41,075 nt of DNA from Betaproteobacteria bacterium (GCA_004295105.1 SHNC01000067.1:1-41075), one strand, 5' to 3'; shown: positions 20,477 to 30,722, numbered from the stretch's first letter. Program-made: numbers and translations. Notes: generated by a model from the letters alone, not told the origin.

Positions 20477-21873
20477 CGCGGGCTCACTCCCGGCAGACGA
20501 CGCACCGCGCTGACGAACACCTCGGCGCGATGCGCATAGTTTCGGAACATGTCGAGACTGGCGCAGGCCGGCGACAGCAGCACTACGTCGCCCGGCTGCG
20601 CCAGCGCATCGGCACGCTCGACGGCGCGATCGAGATCGACGGCGTGCTCGAGCGCCACGCCGCACCCGGCGACCGCGCCTTCGATGCGCGCGGCGTCACG
20701 GCCGATCAGCACCACCGCGCGCGCGTGCCGTGCCAGCGCGTCGGCCAGCGGCGAGAAATCCTGGCCCTTGCCGTCGCCGCCGGCGATCAGCACGACCGGG
20801 CTGGGCAGGCCGTCCAGCGCAGCGACGGTCGCGCCCACGTTGGTGCCCTTCGAGTCGTCGTAGTAGCGCACGCCGTCGGCACGTTCGGCGACCAGCTCGA
20901 CGCGGTGCGGCAGCCCGCGGAACGCTCGCAGACCGTCGAGCAGCGATCGCGGTTCGATGCCGAGCCCGCCCTCGCACAATGCCAGCGCCGCGAGCGCGTT
21001 GGCGGCATTGTGGCGGCCCGCCAGCGGCAGCTCGTCGAGCGCCAGCAGGCGATCCTGGCCACGCACGAGCCAGCCGCGGCCGTCGGCCTCGACCAGCCCG
21101 TAGTCGCTGTCGGTGCCCGGCGCGCCGGTCCCGAAGCGGATCGCACGCCGTCCGGCCAGTGCCATCGCGGCAACACGGACATCGTCGCGGTTCAGGACCT
21201 GCACGCCCTGCCCCTGGAAGATTGCCGCCTTGGTCATCGCATACGCGTCAAGGCCGGCATAGCGGTCGAGGTGATCGTCGGTGACGTTGAGCACCGTGGC
21301 GGCATCGGCGTCGAGGCCGGTCATCGTCTCGATCTGGAAACTCGACAGCTCCAGCACCCAGCATTGCGGCAGGTGCAGGCCCAGCTCGAGGCGTTCCATC
21401 AGCACGTCGAGCGCTGCCGGGCTGATGTTGCCGGCAGCGACGGCATCCAGCCCGGCCGCCTGCGCCAGCGCGGCGGTGAGCGCGGTGGTGGTGGTCTTGC
21501 CGTTGGTGCCGGTGATGGCGAGGATGCGCGTCCGTGCGCGCACGCCCAGTTCGTCCAGCGCCTGCGCCAGCAGGCTCATTTCCCCGGTCACCGTCAGGCC
21601 GCGGCGACGCGCCTCGGCGATGACGCCCACGCGCGGATCGAGGCCCGGGCTGACGGCGACGAGATCGATGCCGTCGAGCACCTCGACGCCGAAGACCCCG
21701 GCGATGATCTCGGCCAGCGGCGCATCCGCGCGCAGCGCGTCGACGCCCGGAGGCTGGCCGCGACTGTCGGCCACACGCACGCGCGCACCGCGCAGCGCGC
21801 ACCAGCGCGCCATCGCCAGGCCCGATTCACCGAGCCCTAGCACCAGGACATGTTTTCCGGTGAGTGCGCTCAT
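20473..21873 (-). CDS. murD: UDP-MurNAc-L-Ala--D-glutamate ligase MurD
   Basis: The 466-residue Mur ligase adds D-Glu in the cytoplasm. The N-terminus [17 protein letters not shown] and the P-loop [13 protein letters not shown] (about residue 115) are typical, as are the central [12 protein letters not shown] and late [13 protein letters not shown] motifs. It is joined to mraY and ftsW by ATGA overlaps. Confidence 0.98.
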   Translation of the reverse strand: MSALTGKHVLVLGLGESGLAMARWCALRGARVRVADSRGQPPGVDALRADAPLAEIIAGVFGVEVLDGIDLVAVSPGLDPRVGVIAEARRRGLTVTGEMSLLAQALDELGVRARTRILAITGTNGKTTTTALTAALAQAAGLDAVAAGNISPAALDVLMERLELGLHLPQCWVLELSSFQIETMTGLDADAATVLNVTDDHLDRYAGLDAYAMTKAAIFQGQGVQVLNRDDVRVAAMALAGRRAIRFGTGAPGTDSDYGLVEADGRGWLVRGQDRLLALDELPLAGRHNAANALAALALCEGGLGIEPRSLLDGLRAFRGLPHRVELVAERADGVRYYDDSKGTNVGATVAALDGLPSPVVLIAGGDGKGQDFSPLADALARHARAVVLIGRDAARIEGAVAGCGVALEHAVDLDRAVERADALAQPGDVVLLSPACASLDMFRNYAHRAEVFVSAVRRLPGVSPR

Positions 21874-22958
21874 CTGAGTTTCAGCGTCGACAGGCCGAAC
21901 AGCACCAGCATGATGGTGATGATCCAGAAGCGGACCACCACCTGCGTTTCCTTCCAGCCGCCCAGCTCGTAATGGTGGTGCAGCGGCGCCATGCGGAAGA
22001 TGCGCTTGCCGCCGGTGGCCTTGAAGTACAGCACCTGGACCATCACCGACAGGGTCTCGGCGACGAACAGGCCGCCCATGATGAAGAGGACGATCTCCTG
22101 CCGCACGACGACCGCGATCGTGCCCAGCGCCGCGCCCAGCGCCAGCGCGCCGACGTCGCCCATGAAGACCTCGGCCGGATAGGCGTTGAACCACAGGAAG
22201 CCGAGACCGGCGCCGCAGATCGCGCCGCAGAACACCGCCAGCTCGCCGGCGCCGGCGACATAGGGCACGCCCAGATACTTCGAGAATCCGATGTGCCCGG
22301 CGACGTAGGCGAAGATGGCGAGCGCGCCGGCGACCATCACCGTCGGCATGATCGCCAGGCCGTCGAGCCCGTCGGTGAGGTTCACCGCATGGCTGGTGCC
22401 GTTGATGACGAAATAGGTCAGCGCGATGAAGCCGAACACCCCCAGCGGATAGGCGACCGCCTTGAAGAAGGGCACGATCAGTTGGGTCTGGGCCGGCGTG
22501 TCGGCGTTGAGGCCGAGGAAGATCGCCGCAGCCAGCGCGATCGCCGAGGTCCACAAATACTTCCAGCGGCTGGCAAGGCCCTTGGGGTCGCGATGGACGA
22601 CCTTGCGCCAGTCGTCCACCCAGCCGACGGCACCGAAACCCAGGGTCACGAGCAGCGTGACCCACACGTAGCCGTTCTTCAGATCGCCCCACAGCAGCAC
22701 GGTGATGCCGATCGCGATCAGGATCAGCGCGCCGCCCATCGTCGGCGTGCCGGCCTTGGTGAGGTGCGACTTGGGGCCGTCGTCGCGCACCGCCTGGCCG
22801 ATCTTCTTTGCGGTGAGCCAGCGGATCACGCCGGGCCCGGCGACGAGCGAGATCGCCAGCGCAGTGAGCGCGGCCAGCACGGTGCGCAGCGTGATGTAGC
22901 CGATTACGTTGAAACCGCGGATGTCCTGGCCGAGCCAGAGAGCGAGTTCGAGGAGCAT
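21870..22958 (-). CDS. mraY: Phospho-MurNAc-pentapeptide transferase MraY
   Basis: The 362-residue, ten-helix enzyme transfers phospho-MurNAc-pentapeptide to undecaprenyl phosphate, forming lipid I. Catalytic motifs are intact: the Asp pair at 115-116 ([10 protein letters not shown]), [21 protein letters not shown] and the HHH motif ([11 protein letters not shown]). Only one base separates its ATG from the murF stop. Confidence 0.98.
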   Translation of the reverse strand: MLLELALWLGQDIRGFNVIGYITLRTVLAALTALAISLVAGPGVIRWLTAKKIGQAVRDDGPKSHLTKAGTPTMGGALILIAIGITVLLWGDLKNGYVWVTLLVTLGFGAVGWVDDWRKVVHRDPKGLASRWKYLWTSAIALAAAIFLGLNADTPAQTQLIVPFFKAVAYPLGVFGFIALTYFVINGTSHAVNLTDGLDGLAIMPTVMVAGALAIFAYVAGHIGFSKYLGVPYVAGAGELAVFCGAICGAGLGFLWFNAYPAEVFMGDVGALALGAALGTIAVVVRQEIVLFIMGGLFVAETLSVMVQVLYFKATGGKRIFRMAPLHHHYELGGWKETQVVVRFWIITIMLVLFGLSTLKLR

Positions 22959-22959
22959 T

Positions 22960-24384
22960 TCAAGAGTCGGTAGTCTTCACGGGGGGCGAATTGTGCACTG
23001 CCGCAAGCGCATCCGCCACCCTCTCCATCCGCATGAAGCGGGACCCCTTCACCAGCACTACGCTATCCATGTCCAGACGCCCGGCCAACGCTGCCACGAG
23101 CGCCTCGACCGACGAAAAATGCTGCCCGCCTTCGCCGAAATTGCGCGCCGCCACCGCGCTCATCTCGCCCAGAGCATAGAGGCCGTCGATGCCCTTGCTC
23201 TTGGCGTAGCCGCCGATCTCGTCGTGCAGTTGCGCGCTGGCATCGCCGATCTCGCCCATGTCTCCAAGCACCAGGTAGGTGTGGCCCGGCATGGCGGCGA
23301 GGACGTCGATGCCGGCACGCACGGAATCGGGGTTGGCGTTGTAGCTGTCGTCCAGCACCACTGCGCCCTGCGGACCCTCACGACGCTGCAGGCGACCGCG
23401 CGTGCCGGTGAAACCGGCCAGGCCGTCGGCCACCGCGTCGATGGACACGCCCGCGGCCAGGCAGACCGCCGCGGCACCGACCGCATTGCGTGCGTTGTGC
23501 AAGCCCGGCACCTGCAGATCGAACGCGATCGTGCCCTGCGGCGCGTCGACTTCGATGCGGGTACCAAAGGCGCGCAGCGTACACCTGCCGCGCACGTCGG
23601 CCGCGTGGTCGATACCGAATGTCACAATCGCGCGGCCCGCGTTCATCGCCCGCCAGTAGTCGGCATAGGCTTCATCGGCGTTCACGACGGCGACGCCGCC
23701 GCTACCCAGCCCTTCGTAGATGGAGCCCTTCTCGCGCGCCACCTCGTCGAGAGAGCCCAACCCCTGCAGGTGGGCACGCTGGGCGTTATTGACGATCGCC
23801 ACGGTGGGCCGCGCCAGCCCCGTCAGGTAGGCGATCTCGCCAGGGTGATTCATGCCCATCTCGATCACTGCGGCGCGATGGAAGTCGCGCAGCTTGAGCA
23901 AGGTCAGCGGCAGACCGATGTCGTTGTTCAGGTTGCCCTGCGTCGCCAGCACCGCCTCCTCGCCGAAGCCGTCGCGACGTGCCTGCGCACGCAGGATGGC
24001 GGCGCACATTTCCTTGACCGTGGTCTTGCCGTTGCTGCCGGTGACGCCGATCAGCGGCAGCGCGAAACGGGCGCGCCAGGCCGCGGCCAGCGTGCCGAGC
24101 GCCAGGCGCGTGTCGTCGACGACGACGAGCGGCAGCGGCGCAGCGCTCGGCAGGCTGGAATGCGCATCGGCCCAGCGCGCATCGACCATCGCTGCCGCTG
24201 CGCCGGCCGAGGCGGCAGCGGTGACGAAGTCGTGACCGTCGAAGCGCTCGCCGCGCAAGGCGACGAAGAGCTGCCCGGGCGCCAGCGACCGGCTGTCCGT
24301 GCCGACCGCGTCGAAGCGTGCCGACCCGATCCCGCGCGCACCATGCGCGCCCAGCACCCGCAGCGCGTCGTCGAGCATCATCAT
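22960..24384 (-). CDS. murF: UDP-MurNAc-tripeptide--D-Ala-D-Ala ligase MurF
   Basis: The 474-residue Mur ligase completes the pentapeptide. The N-terminal domain has the typical [26 protein letters not shown]-like region, the P-loop [13 protein letters not shown], then LEQ-equivalent [10 protein letters not shown] and [11 protein letters not shown]. Three consecutive ATG codons occur at the start. The outermost (24384) is chosen because it makes the ATGA overlap with murE and is well spaced from GGAGGGG. Confidence 0.97.
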   Translation of the reverse strand: MMMLDDALRVLGAHGARGIGSARFDAVGTDSRSLAPGQLFVALRGERFDGHDFVTAAASAGAAAAMVDARWADAHSSLPSAAPLPLVVVDDTRLALGTLAAAWRARFALPLIGVTGSNGKTTVKEMCAAILRAQARRDGFGEEAVLATQGNLNNDIGLPLTLLKLRDFHRAAVIEMGMNHPGEIAYLTGLARPTVAIVNNAQRAHLQGLGSLDEVAREKGSIYEGLGSGGVAVVNADEAYADYWRAMNAGRAIVTFGIDHAADVRGRCTLRAFGTRIEVDAPQGTIAFDLQVPGLHNARNAVGAAAVCLAAGVSIDAVADGLAGFTGTRGRLQRREGPQGAVVLDDSYNANPDSVRAGIDVLAAMPGHTYLVLGDMGEIGDASAQLHDEIGGYAKSKGIDGLYALGEMSAVAARNFGEGGQHFSSVEALVAALAGRLDMDSVVLVKGSRFMRMERVADALAAVHNSPPVKTTDS

Positions 24385-25883
24385 CGTTCGCCCCTCCGTT
24401 CGTGCCACAGCTTCAGCGCCTCGCGTGCCTGTTCCAGGTCCGAGAACGGCAGGCGGACGCCGAGCACCTCCTGGTAGGGTTCGTGGCCCTTGCCGGCGAT
24501 GACGACCACGTCGTCGCGTCCGGCATCGACGACGCTGCGGCGGATGGCCTCCGCACGGTCGATGATGTGCTCGGCAGAGGGACCGGCGCCGGCGGCCACC
24601 GCCTCGATGATGCGCAGCGGATCTTCGCTGCGCGGATTGTCGCTGGTGATCAGCACCCGGTCAGCGAGCTGGCGCACGACCTCGCCCATGATCGGACGCT
24701 TGCCCGGATCGCGATCGCCGCCGCAACCGAACACGCACACCAGCCGCCCGCCGCGGGAGTGCGCGGTGTCGCGCACCGCCTCCAGCACCTTCGCCAGTGC
24801 ATCGGGCGTATGCGCATAGTCGATGACGATCAGCGGCTCACCCTCGCCGCCGACGAGCTGCATGCGGCCCTCGGGGGGCGTGAGCTGGGACACCACCGGC
24901 AGGATGTCCGCGAGCGCGATGCCGCGCGCCAGCAACGCGCCAATCACCGCCAGCAGGTTGGACACGTTGAACGGCGCCACCATGCGCACCGCGACCTCAC
25001 TGCGGCGCCCGTCCCACGACAGGTCGAACTGCAGGCCGGTGGGGGTCATGCGCAGATGCTCGGCAACCAGCACGCGGATGCCGCGGGCCGCTGTAGCGTT
25101 GCCGGCGGCGAGCGTGTACCCGATCAGTTCCGCGCCACCGGCCGCCAGCGCACGCGCCTGCAGCAGGCCGAAGGCGTCGTCGAGGTTGATCACGCTGCAG
25201 CACACACCGGGCAGCGAGAACAGCCTGGCCTTGGCCGCCGCGTAGGCATCCATCGTGCCGTGGTAGTCGAGGTGATCGCGGCTGAGGTTGGTGAAGATCG
25301 CCACATCCACCAGCGCCCCATTGACGCGTCCCTGGTCGAGGCCGATGGATGAGACTTCCATCGTCGCCGCAGCGGCGCCGGCGGCCAGGAAGGATGCCAG
25401 CATGCCGTGCAGTTCGAGCGCGTCGGGAGTGGTGTTCAGGCTCGCCGCCAGATTGCCCGGGAAGCCGCAGCCCAGGGTGCCGATCACGCCGCAGCGCGTG
25501 CCGAGCCGCTCCAGCACCCGTGCCAGCCACTGGCTGACGGTGGTCTTGCCGTTGGTGCCGGTGATGCCGGCGAGCCAGAGCTGCTCCGACGGACGACCAT
25601 AGATCTCATGGGCGAGGAAGCCGGCAGCGTCGCGCAGACCCTCGACCGCAACGGACGGGACCGGCAAGGCCCCGGCCTGGAAGCCGTCGCCGCTCTCCCA
25701 CAGCACCGCGGCCGCACCGCGTTCGACGGCCGCGTCGATGTAACGCCGGCCGTCGGTCCGATAGCCCGGCCACGCGGCAAAGACCTCACCGGCACCGAGC
25801 TTGCGCGAATCGGCGGTAATTCCGCGCGCATGAACCCCGGCGGCGGCGAGCCGCTCGAGGATGGAGGCGATCGAAGGGCTCAC
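24381..25883 (-). CDS. murE: UDP-MurNAc-dipeptide--meso-diaminopimelate ligase MurE
   Basis: The 500-residue Mur ligase adds the third stem residue. The P-loop reads [14 protein letters not shown]. The motif TSDNPRSEDP carries the DNPR signature of enzymes using meso-diaminopimelate, so the organism has ordinary Gram-negative peptidoglycan. The start is GTG 25883, overlapping the ftsI stop (GTGA). Confidence 0.98.
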   Translation of the reverse strand: MSPSIASILERLAAAGVHARGITADSRKLGAGEVFAAWPGYRTDGRRYIDAAVERGAAAVLWESGDGFQAGALPVPSVAVEGLRDAAGFLAHEIYGRPSEQLWLAGITGTNGKTTVSQWLARVLERLGTRCGVIGTLGCGFPGNLAASLNTTPDALELHGMLASFLAAGAAAATMEVSSIGLDQGRVNGALVDVAIFTNLSRDHLDYHGTMDAYAAAKARLFSLPGVCCSVINLDDAFGLLQARALAAGGAELIGYTLAAGNATAARGIRVLVAEHLRMTPTGLQFDLSWDGRRSEVAVRMVAPFNVSNLLAVIGALLARGIALADILPVVSQLTPPEGRMQLVGGEGEPLIVIDYAHTPDALAKVLEAVRDTAHSRGGRLVCVFGCGGDRDPGKRPIMGEVVRQLADRVLITSDNPRSEDPLRIIEAVAAGAGPSAEHIIDRAEAIRRSVVDAGRDDVVVIAGKGHEPYQEVLGVRLPFSDLEQAREALKLWHERRGER

Positions 25884-27640
25884 ATGCTCTCCCGCACGAT
25901 GGCCGGCGGCGCATCACCCGGCTTGCGCGCAAGCTGCAGCGGGGTCAGTGGCGCATCGGGCGCCACGCCCATGGTGCGCAGGGACCCCTCGACGATGCGC
26001 GCAAAGACCGGCGCCGCCACGGTGCCGCCGAAATACTGGCCCGCCGAGGGCTCGTCGATCATCACGGCAACCACCAGGCGCGGATTCGACGCCGGCGCGA
26101 AGCCGACGTAGGAGGAGACGTACCGGTTCGTGTAGCGACCGCCGTCCAGCTTGTGGGCCGTCCCCGTCTTGCCCGCGACGCGATAGCCGGCGACCTGGGC
26201 CTTGGGCGCGGTACCGCCGGGGGCGGAGGCCATCTCCAGCATCGCACGCATGTCGCGCGCCGTCTGGGGCGAGTAGATGCGACGCCCCATCGTGGGCGGC
26301 GTTCCGAGCTTGGTGAGCGAAAGCGGCACGAGTTCGCCGTCGCGCGCGAAGGCCAGGTAGCCACGGGCCATCTGGATCAGGCTCACGGAGATGCCGTGGC
26401 CGTAGGACATGGTCGCCTGTTCGATGGGCTTCCATGTCTTGGGCGGCCGCACGCGGCCACTCGCCTCGCCCGGGAAGCCCATGTTCAGCGGCGCGCCGAA
26501 GCCGATCTGTTCGAACAGGTGTGCCATCTCGTCGGGGCTGAACTGCAGCGCCATCTTGACCGTGCCGATGTTGGACGACTTCTGGATGACTTCCGCCACC
26601 GTCAGCACGCCGTGCCGGTGCGAGTCCGAGATCGTCGCCGAGCCGATGGTCATGCGCCCCGGGCTCGTGTCGATGGCGGTGTTGGGCTTGACCTTGCCAC
26701 GATCGAGGGCGAGCCCGACGATGAAGGGTTTCATCACCGAGCCGGGCTCGTAGGTGTCGGTGAAGACGCGGTTGCGCAACTGAGCGCCGGTCAGGTTGGC
26801 GCGGTTGTTCGGGTTGTAGGTCGGCGCATTGACTAGGGCGAGCACCTCGCCGGTGCGCACGTCGAGCACGACCGCGGCACCGGCCTTGGCCTTGTGCGTG
26901 GTCATCGCATCGCGCAGGGCGGTCCATGCGATGTACTGGATCTTGCCGTCCATCGCCAGCGTGACGTCCTCGCCGTCGCGCGGGGCACGGATCGCCTCGA
27001 CGTCCTCGACCACCTGGCCGCGCCTGTCCTTGATCACGCGGCGCGCACCGGGCCGGCCGGCAAGCTGCTTCTCGAAGGTGAGCTCGATCCCCTCCTGCCC
27101 CTTGTCCTCGACGTTGGTGAAACCCAGCATGTGGGCCATGACCTCGCCGCCGGGGTAGTAGCGGCGAAACTCCTGCTGCTGATGGATGCCCGGCAGCTTG
27201 AGGTCGACGATGCGCTGCGCCACTTCGGGCGCGAGCTGGCGCTTCAGGTAGACGAAATCGCGCGCGCCGGCGAGCTTGTCGTTGAGCTCGCGCACGTTCA
27301 TCTCGAGCAGTGCCGCCAGCCTGCGCGCATCGGCCGGCTCCAGCTTCACGTCGGAAGGGATGGCCCAGATCGAACGCACCGGCGTGCTCACCGCGAGGAT
27401 GTCGCCGTTGCGATCGGTGATGCGGCCCCGGGTGGCGGGCACCTCGAGGATGCGCGCATAGCGCGATTCGCCCTTGGCCTGCAGGAACTCGTCATTCACG
27501 CCCTGCAGATAGAACGCCCGACCGGCCAGCGTGACCGAGCCGGCAAGCAGCGCGAGCAGCACGAAGCGCGGACGCCAGACCGGCAGATCGCGCTTGAGCA
27601 GGGGGTTGTGATTGAAAGTGACGGTACGCTGGTTCTTCAT
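25880..27640 (-). CDS. ftsI: Septal peptidoglycan transpeptidase FtsI (PBP3)
   Basis: The 586-residue class B penicillin-binding protein has a short cytoplasmic tail and a membrane helix (about residues 22-42). A dimerisation/pedestal domain follows (RGRITDRNGDILAVST), then the transpeptidase domain. Its three active-site motifs are visible: the nucleophile SVMK in EPGSVMKPF, SSN in QKSSNIGTVKMA, and KTG in VAGKTGTAHK. It pairs with FtsW at the septum. ATG 27640 makes an ATGA overlap with ftsL. Confidence 0.98.
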   Translation of the reverse strand: MKNQRTVTFNHNPLLKRDLPVWRPRFVLLALLAGSVTLAGRAFYLQGVNDEFLQAKGESRYARILEVPATRGRITDRNGDILAVSTPVRSIWAIPSDVKLEPADARRLAALLEMNVRELNDKLAGARDFVYLKRQLAPEVAQRIVDLKLPGIHQQQEFRRYYPGGEVMAHMLGFTNVEDKGQEGIELTFEKQLAGRPGARRVIKDRRGQVVEDVEAIRAPRDGEDVTLAMDGKIQYIAWTALRDAMTTHKAKAGAAVVLDVRTGEVLALVNAPTYNPNNRANLTGAQLRNRVFTDTYEPGSVMKPFIVGLALDRGKVKPNTAIDTSPGRMTIGSATISDSHRHGVLTVAEVIQKSSNIGTVKMALQFSPDEMAHLFEQIGFGAPLNMGFPGEASGRVRPPKTWKPIEQATMSYGHGISVSLIQMARGYLAFARDGELVPLSLTKLGTPPTMGRRIYSPQTARDMRAMLEMASAPGGTAPKAQVAGYRVAGKTGTAHKLDGGRYTNRYVSSYVGFAPASNPRLVVAVMIDEPSAGQYFGGTVAAPVFARIVEGSLRTMGVAPDAPLTPLQLARKPGDAPPAIVRESM

Positions 27641-27903
27641 GATTGCGGCTCCACCACGACCACCTGCGCAGGGATCGGCGGACGCATGCCCAGTTTGTCG
27701 CGCGCGAGCTTCTCGACTCGCGCGTGGGACGCCCAGGTGCTCTGCTCGAGTTGAAGCTGCCCCCACTCCACTTCCAGTCCGTGTGCGCGGGTCTGCTCGC
27801 GCTCGAGCTGGACGAAGAGCTTGCGCGCCTGATGCTGGGATGCGACCACGCCCAGCGCACTGGCGACCACGAGGGCGACGAGAATGGCGTCGACGCGGAT
27901 CAT
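27637..27903 (-). CDS. ftsL: Cell division protein FtsL
   Basis: The 88-residue bitopic protein has a transmembrane helix (about 6-22) followed by a periplasmic coiled coil ([16 protein letters not shown]) that joins FtsB and FtsQ. FtsL sequences diverge strongly, and the call rests on length, topology and the invariant place between rsmH and ftsI. Both ends are coupled by ATGA. Confidence 0.93.
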   Translation of the reverse strand: MIRVDAILVALVVASALGVVASQHQARKLFVQLEREQTRAHGLEVEWGQLQLEQSTWASHARVEKLARDKLGMRPPIPAQVVVVEPQS

Positions 27904-28838
27904 GCGGCCACCCCGCTACGTTCGGCGACGCGCATCACGGCGCTGCGGGCCCGCGGATTGGCCGCGATTTCGTCCGCGGCGGGTCGCAACGCCTTGCCCA
28001 CCAGCGCGAGACGCGGCGACGGCAACTCGGCGGCGCGCACCGGCAGGCGCGCGGGCAGCACCGGGGGACGCGACTCGTCACGCATGAAGCGCTTCACGAT
28101 ACGGTCTTCGAGCGAATGGAAACTGATCACCACCAGCCGGCCGCCCGCGCGCAGGCGGGTCACGCAGGCCGGCAGCACGCGCTTCAGCTCTTCAAGCTCC
28201 TGATTGATGAAAATCCGTAGAGCCTGGAAGGAGCGTGTCGCCGGGTGCTGCCCCGGCTCGCGTGTACGGACCGCCTTTTCCACGATCGCGGCAAGTTGTC
28301 CAGTGGTTGCAACAGCCCCCCCTGTCCGAGCAGTTGCAATCGCCTTTGCAATCGCATGAGCAAACCGTTCTTCCCCATAGTCCCTGAGCACCTCCGTGAT
28401 CTGGCCGACGGATGCCTCCGCCAGCCACTCCGCCACGGTCTGCCCGCGGCTCGTATCCATGCGCATGTCCAAAGGCGCGTCGAATCGAAAACTCATGCCG
28501 CGAGCGGCATCGTCAAGCTGGGGGGATGACACCCCCAGGTCCAGCAATACCCCATCCACCTGAGCCACGCCGAGGCGATCGAGCTCTTCGTCCAGCGCGC
28601 TGAACGGCTGATGCACCAGCGTCAGGCGCGGATCGGCGATCGCCTGTCCCGCCGCGATCGCCGATGGATCGCGATCGAACGCAATCAGCCGACCTCCGCT
28701 GCCGAGCCTCGACAGCACGGCCCGGCTGTGACCGCCGCGCCCGAAGGTGCCGTCGACATAGATGCCGTCCGGCTGCACCGCCAGCGCCGCGACCGCTTCC
28801 GCGAGCAGCACGCTGACGTGTTCATGCGCGGCGCTCAC
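27900..28838 (-). CDS. rsmH: 16S rRNA (cytosine-1402-N4) methyltransferase RsmH (MraW)
   Basis: The 312-residue SAM-dependent methyltransferase modifies C1402 in the ribosomal decoding centre, the same nucleotide that RsmI (31869-32750) methylates on the ribose. The SAM loop [16 protein letters not shown] is near residue 27, and [18 protein letters not shown] is family-specific. The start is GTG 28838, overlapping the mraZ stop (GTGA). Confidence 0.98.
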   Translation of the reverse strand: MSAAHEHVSVLLAEAVAALAVQPDGIYVDGTFGRGGHSRAVLSRLGSGGRLIAFDRDPSAIAAGQAIADPRLTLVHQPFSALDEELDRLGVAQVDGVLLDLGVSSPQLDDAARGMSFRFDAPLDMRMDTSRGQTVAEWLAEASVGQITEVLRDYGEERFAHAIAKAIATARTGGAVATTGQLAAIVEKAVRTREPGQHPATRSFQALRIFINQELEELKRVLPACVTRLRAGGRLVVISFHSLEDRIVKRFMRDESRPPVLPARLPVRAAELPSPRLALVGKALRPAADEIAANPRARSAVMRVAERSGVAA

Positions 28839-29278
28839 AGTGCGAGGCTCTCGAAACCGGCCGGCAGGCCATCGGTGGCCAGCGCCAGCATCTTTTCCTG
28901 CTGCTCCTGCCAGCGCGCATCCGACCACAGCTCGAAGTGACTGCCCTGCCCCACCAGCCACACCTGCTTTTCGAGTTGCGCGAACTGTCGCAAGGACTGC
29001 GCGATCAGCACACGTCCGGCAGCATCCAGCGCCTCGTCCTGCGCATAGCCGATCAGCAGGCGCTTCAGCATCGCTGCCTGGTGATCGAAGCTGGGCGCGG
29101 CAAGCACCTGATCGCGAATGGGAATCCAGGCCGGAACGGGATAGACCAGCAGGCAGCGATGCGGATGCGCAGTGATCACCACCTGACCGTCCTGAACCGC
29201 GAGCGCCTCCCGATGCCGCGAGGGAATCGCAAGGCGACCCTTGGCATCGAGACTGAGCGCGACGGCTCCCTGGAACAT
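28835..29278 (-). CDS. mraZ: Transcriptional regulator MraZ
   Basis: The 147-residue protein has two AbrB/SpoVT-like halves ([15 protein letters not shown] near 12-26 and [15 protein letters not shown] near 88-102). MraZ proteins form rings and repress the dcw operon by binding direct repeats before their own gene. Such repeats are present here at 29316-29350. ATG 29278 follows GGGGGAG; a longer reading frame adds only the ribosome-binding region. Confidence 0.97.
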   Translation of the reverse strand: MFQGAVALSLDAKGRLAIPSRHREALAVQDGQVVITAHPHRCLLVYPVPAWIPIRDQVLAAPSFDHQAAMLKRLLIGYAQDEALDAAGRVLIAQSLRQFAQLEKQVWLVGQGSHFELWSDARWQEQQEKMLALATDGLPAGFESLAL

Positions 29279-29315
29279 TGCTCCCCCTGGCGGCACTGGC
29301 GAAGCGTCGAAACGA

Positions 29316-29350
29316 CACTTTCACCCACTTTTTTCCACTTAGCTCCACTT
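29316..29350 (-). promoter_or_regulatory. MraZ operator: four 10-bp-spaced AAGTGG/AAGTGT boxes
   Basis: CACTT recurs at 29316, 29326, 29336 and 29346, exactly 10 bp apart. On the minus strand these read GTGTC, GTGGG, GTGGA and GTGGA after AA. They match the direct-repeat boxes with 5-nt spacers known for MraZ. The outermost box overlaps the promoter -10, so binding would block polymerase. Confidence 0.85.
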
Positions 29351-29375
29351 TAGTGCATCACCCCCTGCCGGTCAA
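29347..29375 (-). promoter_or_regulatory. Promoter of the mraZ/dcw operon
   Basis: On the minus strand TTGACC (29375-29370) and TAAAGT (29352-29347) are separated by exactly 17 bp, a good sigma70-type promoter. Transcription would start near 29340, giving a leader of about 60 nt before mraZ. Confidence 0.8.
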
Positions 29376-29680
29376 GCGCATCACGGTGCGTTTTTCTTTG
29401 CTACACAATGACTTATGAGCATCTGCGCAATCTGGGGAAACCCTGAAAAATCAAGGGTGATAACGCCGGATGATGAAAAATCGCGCGAAGTGGAGGCCGC
29501 CCGCAGCGAAAGTGGGGCGAAGTGGTGAACGCGGGTCGCAGAGGGGCCGATCGGCCACCCCAAGGGCAGCGGAACAGGCAGGAAGAATCGACGACGACGA
29601 TCGCCGAACGATGCGCAACGCCGCCGCCGGGCCGGAGGCTGTCGATGCGGACATGCGCATCGTGAATCGACAATGGAAGA
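29376..29680. other. Gene-free spacer between mraZ promoter and rnpB
   Basis: I see no gene here. It holds three plus-strand AAGTGG boxes (29488, 29510 and 29520, the last two 10 bp apart) resembling MraZ boxes in the opposite orientation. It also holds a small ACCCT/AGGGT hairpin near 29440-29457. An inverted repeat (TGTCGAT 29640-29646 / ATCGACA 29666-29672) lies just beyond the rnpB 3' end and might take part in its termination, although no T tract follows. Confidence 0.45.
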
Positions 29681-30222
29681 GGGAAGTTCGCCGATAAGCC
29701 GGGTTCTGTCGAACGCCGCCGGCTCAGGCCGACGTCATCGGGCAGTCATTCCTCTGGGCGACACGTTGCCGTGACGCTCTAGCAGCCTACCCGGGAGCGA
29801 CGCGAGCCACGCCATTACTCCCCTATTTGGCCTTGCCCCGGATGGGGTTTACCGTGCCAGTCCTGTTGCCAGTCCTGCGGTGGGCTCTTACCCGACGGCG
29901 CTGTCGCGCCGACCGGCACCGCGCTTGCGCACGGCACCGCACCGTTTCACCCTTGCCTGATCCGTCGGCAGCGGCATTCGCCGCTCCCGCCACTGCCGCT
30001 TGCGCGGCAGCGCCCTTTGCGCAATGCACAAAGCCCTCCTCTTCAGGAGAGGGGCCTTGCCGCCTTGCGGCGGCGAAGCCCGGACAGCCATCGGCGGTCT
30101 GCTCTCTGTTGCACTTTCCGTCGCCTCGCGGCGCCCGGCCGTTAGCCGGCATCCTGCTCTATGGGGCCCGGACTTTCCTCCACGCACGACGAGGTGCGCA
30201 GCGACTGCCTGGCGAACTTCCC
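29681..30222 (-). ncRNA. rnpB: RNase P RNA (M1 RNA, class A), expanded
   Basis: Read on the minus strand, all conserved landmarks appear in order. These are GGAGGAAAGTCCGGGC near the 5' end, GAGAGCAGACCGCCGATGG, GGATCAGGCAAGGGTGAAA, GGTAAGAGCCCACCGC, GGCAAGGCCAAATAGGGG, GGGTAGGCTGCT, and ACAGAACCCGGCTTATCG near the 3' end. The ends form stem P1 (GGGAAGTTCGCC with GGCGAACTTCCC). The RNA is the catalytic subunit that trims tRNA 5' leaders. At about 540 nt it is much longer than the roughly 380 nt of E. coli. The P12 region (about 29961-30092) and the P13/P14 region carry extra GC-rich hairpins. Ends are set by P1 and by the promoter -10. Confidence 0.97.
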
Positions 30223-30229
30223 GACGCAC

Positions 30230-30235
30230 ATTATA
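30230..30235 (-). promoter_or_regulatory. rnpB promoter -10
   Basis: A perfect TATAAT on the minus strand lies 7 bp before the inferred 5' end of RNase P RNA (30222). The -35 region 16-17 bp further upstream is only a weak match. Confidence 0.65.
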
Positions 30236-30293
30236 CGGCGGCGCGGGCGAAAGTCGTCCGACGGCGACGATCAGGCCGGCACAGCGGCGCCGG

Positions 30294-30722
30294 TCAGCTC
30301 GCCGGCTCGGCCTTCACGAACGCCGCCACGCCGTCCTTCAGGCGGAAGCTGCCGACCAGCGGGCCGGGCGGGCGGCCGCCCGGTGGATTCCAGTCCTGCA
30401 CCAGGCAGCGTTCGGTGCCGGCCAGGTACCAGCGATTGCCTTGATGCAACGCCCACAGGCGATCGCCCGCCTCGTAGACCTCCATCGCGACCAGTGTCGT
30501 GGGACCGGGATGGATCGCCACCCGGCGCTGGCAATGCGGCAGGCGCGAGACGACGACGTATTGCGCCAGTTCGCCGTCCCAGACCCAGGCCTGCTCTCGC
30601 ACGAGGATCAGCGCATGGTCCTTGCCCTCGATCGAATACGCGGTGGCACTGTTCTCGCAGGCCGCCAGCAGCGGCAGGCATGCCGCCACGAGCGCGACCC
30701 GCGGCGCGTTGCCCAGCCACAT
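30294..30722 (-). CDS. Predicted lipoprotein of unknown function
   Basis: The 142-residue product has a lipoprotein signal (residues 1-22) with lipobox LLAAC. Cleavage before that Cys would leave a mature domain of about 120 residues with two more cysteines (SRLPHCQRR and TERCLVQDW) that might pair. No named family is recognised. ATG 30722 is chosen because GGGAGG lies 8 bases upstream and the lipobox then sits at a normal depth. The gene follows pyrC by 34 bp on the same strand and is probably co-transcribed. Confidence 0.75.
   Translation of the reverse strand: MWLGNAPRVALVAACLPLLAACENSATAYSIEGKDHALILVREQAWVWDGELAQYVVVSRLPHCQRRVAIHPGPTTLVAMEVYEAGDRLWALHQGNRWYLAGTERCLVQDWNPPGGRPPGPLVGSFRLKDGVAAFVKAEPAS

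Noticed and set aside
29823-30444. Protein-coding frames across 29823-30444
   Set aside because: Much of this stretch is RNase P RNA, recognised by its conserved motifs and P1 pairing. The frames are accidental.
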